Shown here one piece after another: positions 59,275 to 64,000 of a DNA stretch of 64,000 nt. Made by a program: the position numbers and the translations under genes. Below the pieces are notes generated by a model. That model made no database searches, was not told where the DNA came from, and saw only the letters and a list, made by a program, of their open reading frames with translations. Each line of letters opens with the position of its first letter. Positions within the stretch are counted from its first letter, which is position 1. Origin of the DNA: Rallus limicola (Eukaryota > Chordata > Aves > Gruiformes > Rallidae); assembly GCA_022605955.1 (NCBI GenBank), contig JAKCOZ010000001.1, positions 79,224,520-79,288,519 of the forward strand. The letters are read 5' to 3'.

Positions 59275-59440
59275 AGTAACTAATAACAATTAATAATTTA
59301 TTGTACATCAAATAGCAATTTTCCTCATGGTTTCCAAAAGCTCTTTACAGACTATATATAGTGACTGCATTACAGTGTGGTATGCACTTTTCAGCAGCCT
59401 GGTTTAGGAACAGCCATGCTGCTGAGGCACAGTGGAGCCC
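59275..59440 (-). mobile_element. Probable ancient MIR-like SINE relic, reverse strand
   Basis: On +, AATTAATAATTTATTGTAC, then TTTCCAAAAGCTCTTTACAG and, about 100 bases on, GCTGCTGAGGCACAGTGG follow the reverse complement of amniote MIR-type SINEs ('attattattatt... atctcaaagcgctttacaaa ... ggggaaactgaggcacag'). The match is patchy and strongly diverged. Confidence 0.4.
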
Positions 59441-60189
59441 ATTCAGCCCAGAGGAACACTAGCAAAAGATTTGTACCCTCTCAATCCTGCCTGCACGTTT
59501 CACTGTTTAAATAAAAAATAAATTCAAAAGAGCACACTAGAAAAACCATTTGAGTGGTGAGGAGGCAGAGCATTGTACAGGTGTTATTTCTCCCTGCCTA
59601 TTAAGACAGTTTGTCCCAATAAATTCAATTGTATAGACCTTGAGAGAAGGAGGATGGGGGTTGGAAGGAAACAAATGTATTTTAGCAAGCCTCTGATAAT
59701 GACTTAAAATTGCTTTGCCTCATAATTGTGATTTTAAGAGCTGACATTTAGTGATAAGCCAAGTGCTAGCTAGCTGCTGATGGCTCATAGAACATGGGGT
59801 CTTAAATAGTGACTGTTACACACTAATTCTTGCCTATCCTTGGACCTGTGTAATTCAGAATGGGAGTGATGCTGCTGCTTATGTTACAGCTGGGGAGGGT
59901 GAATTAGTGGGTGGGGCAAAGGTGAGCTCCCAAAAATTGCTAGTCAGCTGGTTAGCACATTGCTGTGCAATACACCCTGTTCCCATTGCATCTGGATCTG
60001 CTCATCTCCACCCCAAAATGCTTCTGCTGGGAGAGAACGTGAGAAGCAAGCATCTGAAGGGCAGAGCTCAGCACTGCAGGACAGGAGGTGAAGAAGCGTA
60101 TGCCTCACTGAGAAGACTGCAGGGAGTGTAATGCTAGTAAGAAAGCAATTAAAAGAGCTGAGTAAACAAATGATAAATAATGTAGCAGG
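59441..60189. other. Non-coding sequence, nothing recognised
   Basis: AT-rich unique sequence, with a GCTAGCTAGCTGCTGATGG word near 59766-59784. No gene. Confidence 0.5.
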
Positions 60190-60480
60190 AGCTGGTGTAA
60201 CGAACCTCCTTAGGAACGCTCTGGCCCAGAGGCCAGCCTCAAGTTCTCCAAACCTAAGCAGGAGAAAACCCCACCTCCTACAACCACCCAGGGCATAAAG
60301 CCAATTTGGAAGAGCAATTAGAGAAGCAGCCGCTTACTCTGTTGCTCTTCGATGATAAGCTGTTAAATTTAGGGACTATAGGAATACCCCAGTGGATTGA
60401 CTGAGGCCGCTTTTTGTAAGCGAAAGCTTACTTATGTAAATGTGTTTAAGAGGTGCCTTTCAGTGAAACTGTTTGCTACC
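60190..60480. other. Possible conserved non-coding block
   Basis: CpGs are kept in GTGTAACGAACC, GGAACGCTCTGG, GCAGCCGCTTACTC, CTTCGATGATAAGC, GAGGCCGC and GTAAGCGAAAGC, next to CCAATTTGG and TTAAATTTAGGG. It has no repeat and no frame. It looks constrained, but this is inference. Confidence 0.3.
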
Positions 60481-61435
60481 TTTCCTGCAAAGAGCTAATG
60501 GAAAACCTCCTCTCAGGGATGACACCTAGGGCTACGTTCCAGATTTCACCTGTGGATGCCTGAAACTCAGGTGACCTGCTACAACGATTATCTGTCCAGG
60601 ATATGGCCCTGCTTTTCCGGTTGATGGAGACAAAACCTGAACTGTTAGGGGACCTCCCATTTCCTGCTTGTTTTAATAGGCCTTGATAGGCACGCAGTGC
60701 TTTGAATGAATTTTGAGTTGTTTGTCTTGCCAAAGACAGTTACAACTCTGAGGCTGTGAGGTTTTCTTGGGTTTTCTTTTCCTGCTTATCCTTAGTTTTG
60801 TAATTATAAGGTATTTTCATGCATGTGAGGGGCCTGATTTTGACATGGAGCCTGAAGTTACCTTTAGCAATAAGTGGTCCCCGTGGCTTTGTGCCAAGGG
60901 GAGTGAGAATGAACTGCTGTTAGAAAGAGCTGGAAAAAATGGCCTGGCTTCAAAATGTCACCAAAATTCTTGTTCAGTTTGTGTTTAGGAAGGTGATGAA
61001 GGAGTGTTTCCCGAGTTTAGTTACTGTGTTTTTTTTCTCAGCACATTCAAACAGGCTTAAAGTATCATGTTGAGTGTGGATTGAGATTTCTTGTGCTTTG
61101 TAGCCAAAAAAATCTCCAAAGTAACAGGGCCTTTTCACTAGCAATGGGTGCTGCCACTTCACTCACAGTGCTGGTAAGTCCCCTCAGACACTGATATGTC
61201 CTAATGTATGAAGATGAAGTTAGGTATCAGTGGGGCTTCTCTGTCTTGCTCTCACTATCCCTCTTAATCTTGCTGTGGGGCCGAAGTATGTTCCTGTGTG
61301 AACTTGCTCCTCAGTGGAGACAGGCTGTGGTCTTCTGTGATGCTTCATGGCACCCTTCTAACTCACCTGTAACCTGCAGGACGCCCATTGACACATATGC
61401 TGTCTGCTTCAGCACCTTCCTAGTGACAGGAACAT
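60481..61435. other. Non-coding sequence, nothing recognised
   Basis: Frames up to 96 codons (61204-61494, +) are unrecognised. That frame runs into the CR1 below in the antisense direction. Confidence 0.5.
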
Positions 61436-62197
61436 CTGTAGCGAGGGGCCCAAAACTGAACACTGTATTTGAGGTGCAGTCTCACCAGAGCTGAGGACAG
61501 GAGGACGATCACCTCCCTGGTCCTGCTGGATACGCTATTCCTAATACAAGGCAGGATGCCATTGTCTGTCTTGGCAACCTGGACACACTGCTGGCTCATG
61601 TTCAAGCATGTGTCAAACAACACCCCCAGGTTGTTTTCTTCTGTGCAGCTTTCCAGCCACCCCTGCCCCAAGGCCTGTATCCTGCCCCAAGCCTGTAGTG
61701 TTGCCTGGGGTTGTTATGGCCAAAGTGCAGGACCTGATACTTTGCCATGTTGAACTTCAGCCCATTGGCCTCTGCCCATCAATTCAACCTGTCCAGGTCC
61801 CTCTGGAGGGCCTTCCCAATCTCTGGAAGATTAACACTTCCTCCCAACTTGGTGTTGTTTATAAACTTACTGTGGGTGTGCTCAATTCCCTCTTCCAAAT
61901 CATCAATAAAGGTATTAGGGAATGGACCCAAATACCAGCCCCTGGGGAACACCACTTGTGACTGGCTGCCAGTTGGAGTTAACTCCATTCACCACCACTG
62001 TCTAAGCGTGGCCATCCAACCAGTTTTTAGCCCAGCAAAAAGTGTACCTGTGCAAGCCATGTGCCACCAGCTTCTCCAGGAGAATACTGTGGGAAACTGT
62101 GTCAAAGGTTTTGCTGAAGTCAAGGTAGACTACATCAACAGCCTTTCCCTCATCCCCCAGGTAGATTGGCTGGTCAGGCAATTCCTGAGAGGCAATT
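61436..62197 (-). mobile_element. CR1 LINE internal fragment, reverse strand
   Basis: On +, GCGAGGGGCCCAAAACTGAA, GTGCAGTCTCACCAGAGC, CAACACCCCCAGGTTGTTTT, CATCAATAAAGGTATTAGGG and GTCAAAGGTTTTGCTGAAGT are reverse-complement CR1 ORF2 words. The 3' UTR and octamer tail are missing at the 61436 side, so unlike the other younger copies it lost its 3' end as well as its 5' end. The right boundary (about 62197) is abrupt. It covers the middle of the polymerase through the catalytic box to the start of the C-terminal block. Confidence 0.93.
61436..62197 (-). pseudogene. CR1 ORF2 polymerase remnant, two frameshifts
   Basis: Three reverse frames, 62253-62002, 61988-61779 and 61671-61420, together carry collinear CR1 polymerase sequence, with the middle one in a different phase, so at least two frame changes separate them. 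The first holds VYLDFSKTFDTVSHSILLEK, the palm motif with the first catalytic Asp region (D-F-S-K-x-F-D). The second holds the catalytic box as F-I-N-N-T-K-L-G-G (61854-61865 for F-I-N-N), with both aspartates changed to asparagine. The third holds NNLGVLFD and [17 protein letters not shown]. It is dead. Confidence 0.9.
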
Positions 62198-64000
62198 GAT
62201 GTAAAGAAGGCTTTGAAAACTCTGCCAAATGGGACTTTAATAGCAAATTCCATTACTGGATTTTGTTTCCCCTTGTGGTGCTTGGCACACCCATTACTGA
62301 CACTCTGGAGACTGTACTCCTTGCTTTGGTACCACTGCTGCCAGTTGCATTCTTACTCCAGGTCCTAGCTTCGTCCTAGCACCCTGTCCAGATGGTCAGG
62401 TTGTCTTCCTCACGCCCCATCTCGGAGATCTGTGTTTCCTCCATGCATCTTCTATAGGGTGTCTGGACTGTTTAAACACTCTGCCTGTTGGGCTCCTCCT
62501 TACTGTATTCCCCCTTGGCCCCTGGGATCACCTTGTCCTTTAATTTTCTTGTAACAGAGAGAGATCTGACCCAGTCTTCAGCAATCCTGGTGAAATCTTC
62601 CTGTTCTTGTCCAGCCCTGCCTGGTATATCTTTTGCCAGTTACCTATGGCTGCTGATGCATGTGCATACTTAAGGGTCGAACAGGCATTTTCTCAGTTGA
62701 AGAGTGTCAATTCCTACCTTTTGAGTGTTTGACATTGTGACTTTGAGGACTTTGTTAACAAATGTCTTGCTATCTTTTAAATCAACAAACAGAGAAATGA
62801 AAATGTCATGGTGTTGCCATCTGACCGTTTGTTTAGCAGAGCTTTAACGACTTCACAGACTTCTTTCTCTTCAGTAGTACCAGTCTAACAGCATTGCCAG
62901 TGGCTCAGCACTCACAGGATTTGGGAACTTAGCTAGAGGTAACTGTGACCAGAGATCTATGTTTCTCAGTAGGTGCTGCAGGCTCTAGGCTACTGTTCTC
63001 TAGTGAGTGAAGACTCTTCCAATGTTACCACCTCCTTAAATAAGACAGATTTGTATCTTCTCTACCCTGTTTTTACCCATCAGTCTTTCTCCACCTACTC
63101 TTTCTGTGTACCGCTGCTAGGCTTTTTACCCCATTGGTCCTTGTCACTATTGGACTTCTTGTCCAACCCTAGACTCCTTAATGAGCAGGATTAAATCGTG
63201 ATCTCTCTACTCCTCATGCTCATCTCCTTGCATTGTACTAATTCTCTTGCCGATTTCCATTTCTCTCTTTTGAGTACTTATTCAGCTTCTGTTTTCCCTC
63301 AGCACAGCCTCCAGTCTCACACTCTTCCTCCATTCTGATTCACAGCCCCAGTATCCACTCACACTCTACATCCACGTGATTCTTCATATGCAACCTGTGG
63401 AATTTTATTTCATAGCCTTCTGTCATGGTAAATTTATCTGCATTTCTCTTGGCTGTATCAATGGCACATTTCTGGCATGAAGCACTCTATCTTGCCAAAT
63501 TTCATGTTCTTGCTCCCTATCTGAGACCACTAGAGATTTTTTAGAAGCAGCAGATTGCAACTTCCCTGCTGTTTTTCTCAAACAATAGTTAAACTTTTGC
63601 AGATTAAATTGAAGATGGACACCCCTCACACCACCCCTCCAAAAAAAGCAAAAAAGCCAACCAATAAACCCAACATTCATTGCAGATATCCACTCCTACA
63701 ATTAAAGTCTGGAAAAGTTCTAAGGAACTAAAGAAATGATACATCAGACACTGGATATACAGGCCTACCTGTATCAATTTTTATACTGGTTTTGGGGGAT
63801 TTTTTTTTTTTTTTGAGCATATGCTCTTTACAAGAGGACATGGTGGGTTTGATTCTGTCCTAGAGGTAGAGGATTCCAAACCCTTTGATGTCCTTCATGC
63901 CTCTTGTCCTGACAGCAGAAGTGAGTCTCCCCGAAGTGATGGGGAGGGAGGTGAGATACTGAGGAGAGGGAAAATACAACATTTAGGGGAAGGGGGACTC
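62198..64000. other. Non-coding sequence, nothing recognised
   Basis: Unique sequence, pyrimidine-rich around 63000-63330, with T15 (63800-63814). The frames, 85 codons or fewer, show no domain. No transposon is recognised. Confidence 0.5.

Overview
This window looks like single-copy avian (or at least sauropsid) nuclear DNA. The strongest evidence is a set of CR1 LINE copies with C-terminal reverse-transcriptase ORF remnants. One of them (15125-16042) ends in the diagnostic octamer tail ATTCTATG-ATTCTATG. A solo LTR of a typical bird endogenous-retrovirus type and several much older amniote repeats (MIR-like, L2-like and turtle/crocodile-type CR1) support this. The species cannot be fixed from the sequence alone.

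I found no host protein-coding exon, tRNA, rRNA or other RNA gene, no CRISPR array and no CpG-island promoter. Apart from the CR1 remnants, every open frame is short, low in complexity or unrecognisable. The window is best read as intergenic or deep intronic sequence.

Layout. 1-3.6 kb: a pyrimidine-rich tract, a possible conserved non-coding block and a MIR-like SINE. 3.6-4.1 kb: CR1 3' end. 4.1-15.1 kb: mostly unique sequence with possible conserved blocks near 6.5 and 10.3 kb, a short degenerate tandem array at 11.5 kb and an L2-like 3' tail at 12.2 kb. 15.1-16.0 kb: the best preserved CR1. 17.3-18.2 kb: a LINE endonuclease-like fragment and a CpG-retaining block. 19.3-24.1 kb: one recognisable younger CR1 among three ancient CR1 relics, then a pair of abutting perfect palindromes. 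29.4-33.2 kb: a repeat cluster (CR1, solo LTR with 5-bp target-site duplication, CR1). 35-50 kb: ancient CR1 relics, mononucleotide runs, and two blocks (47.0-47.7 and 48.6-48.9 kb) that look like conserved regulatory DNA. 50-61 kb: mostly featureless AT-rich sequence with a CR1 tail, a MIR-like relic and a possible conserved block at 60.2 kb. 61.4-62.2 kb: a reverse-strand CR1 internal fragment with degraded catalytic residues.

No cooperating gene system is visible. The parts worth attention are the dated layers of retrotransposition, the LTR with its duplication, the palindrome pair, a ZNF143-like motif and the candidate regulatory blocks. All repeat assignments rest on family patterns recalled from knowledge; no database search was run.
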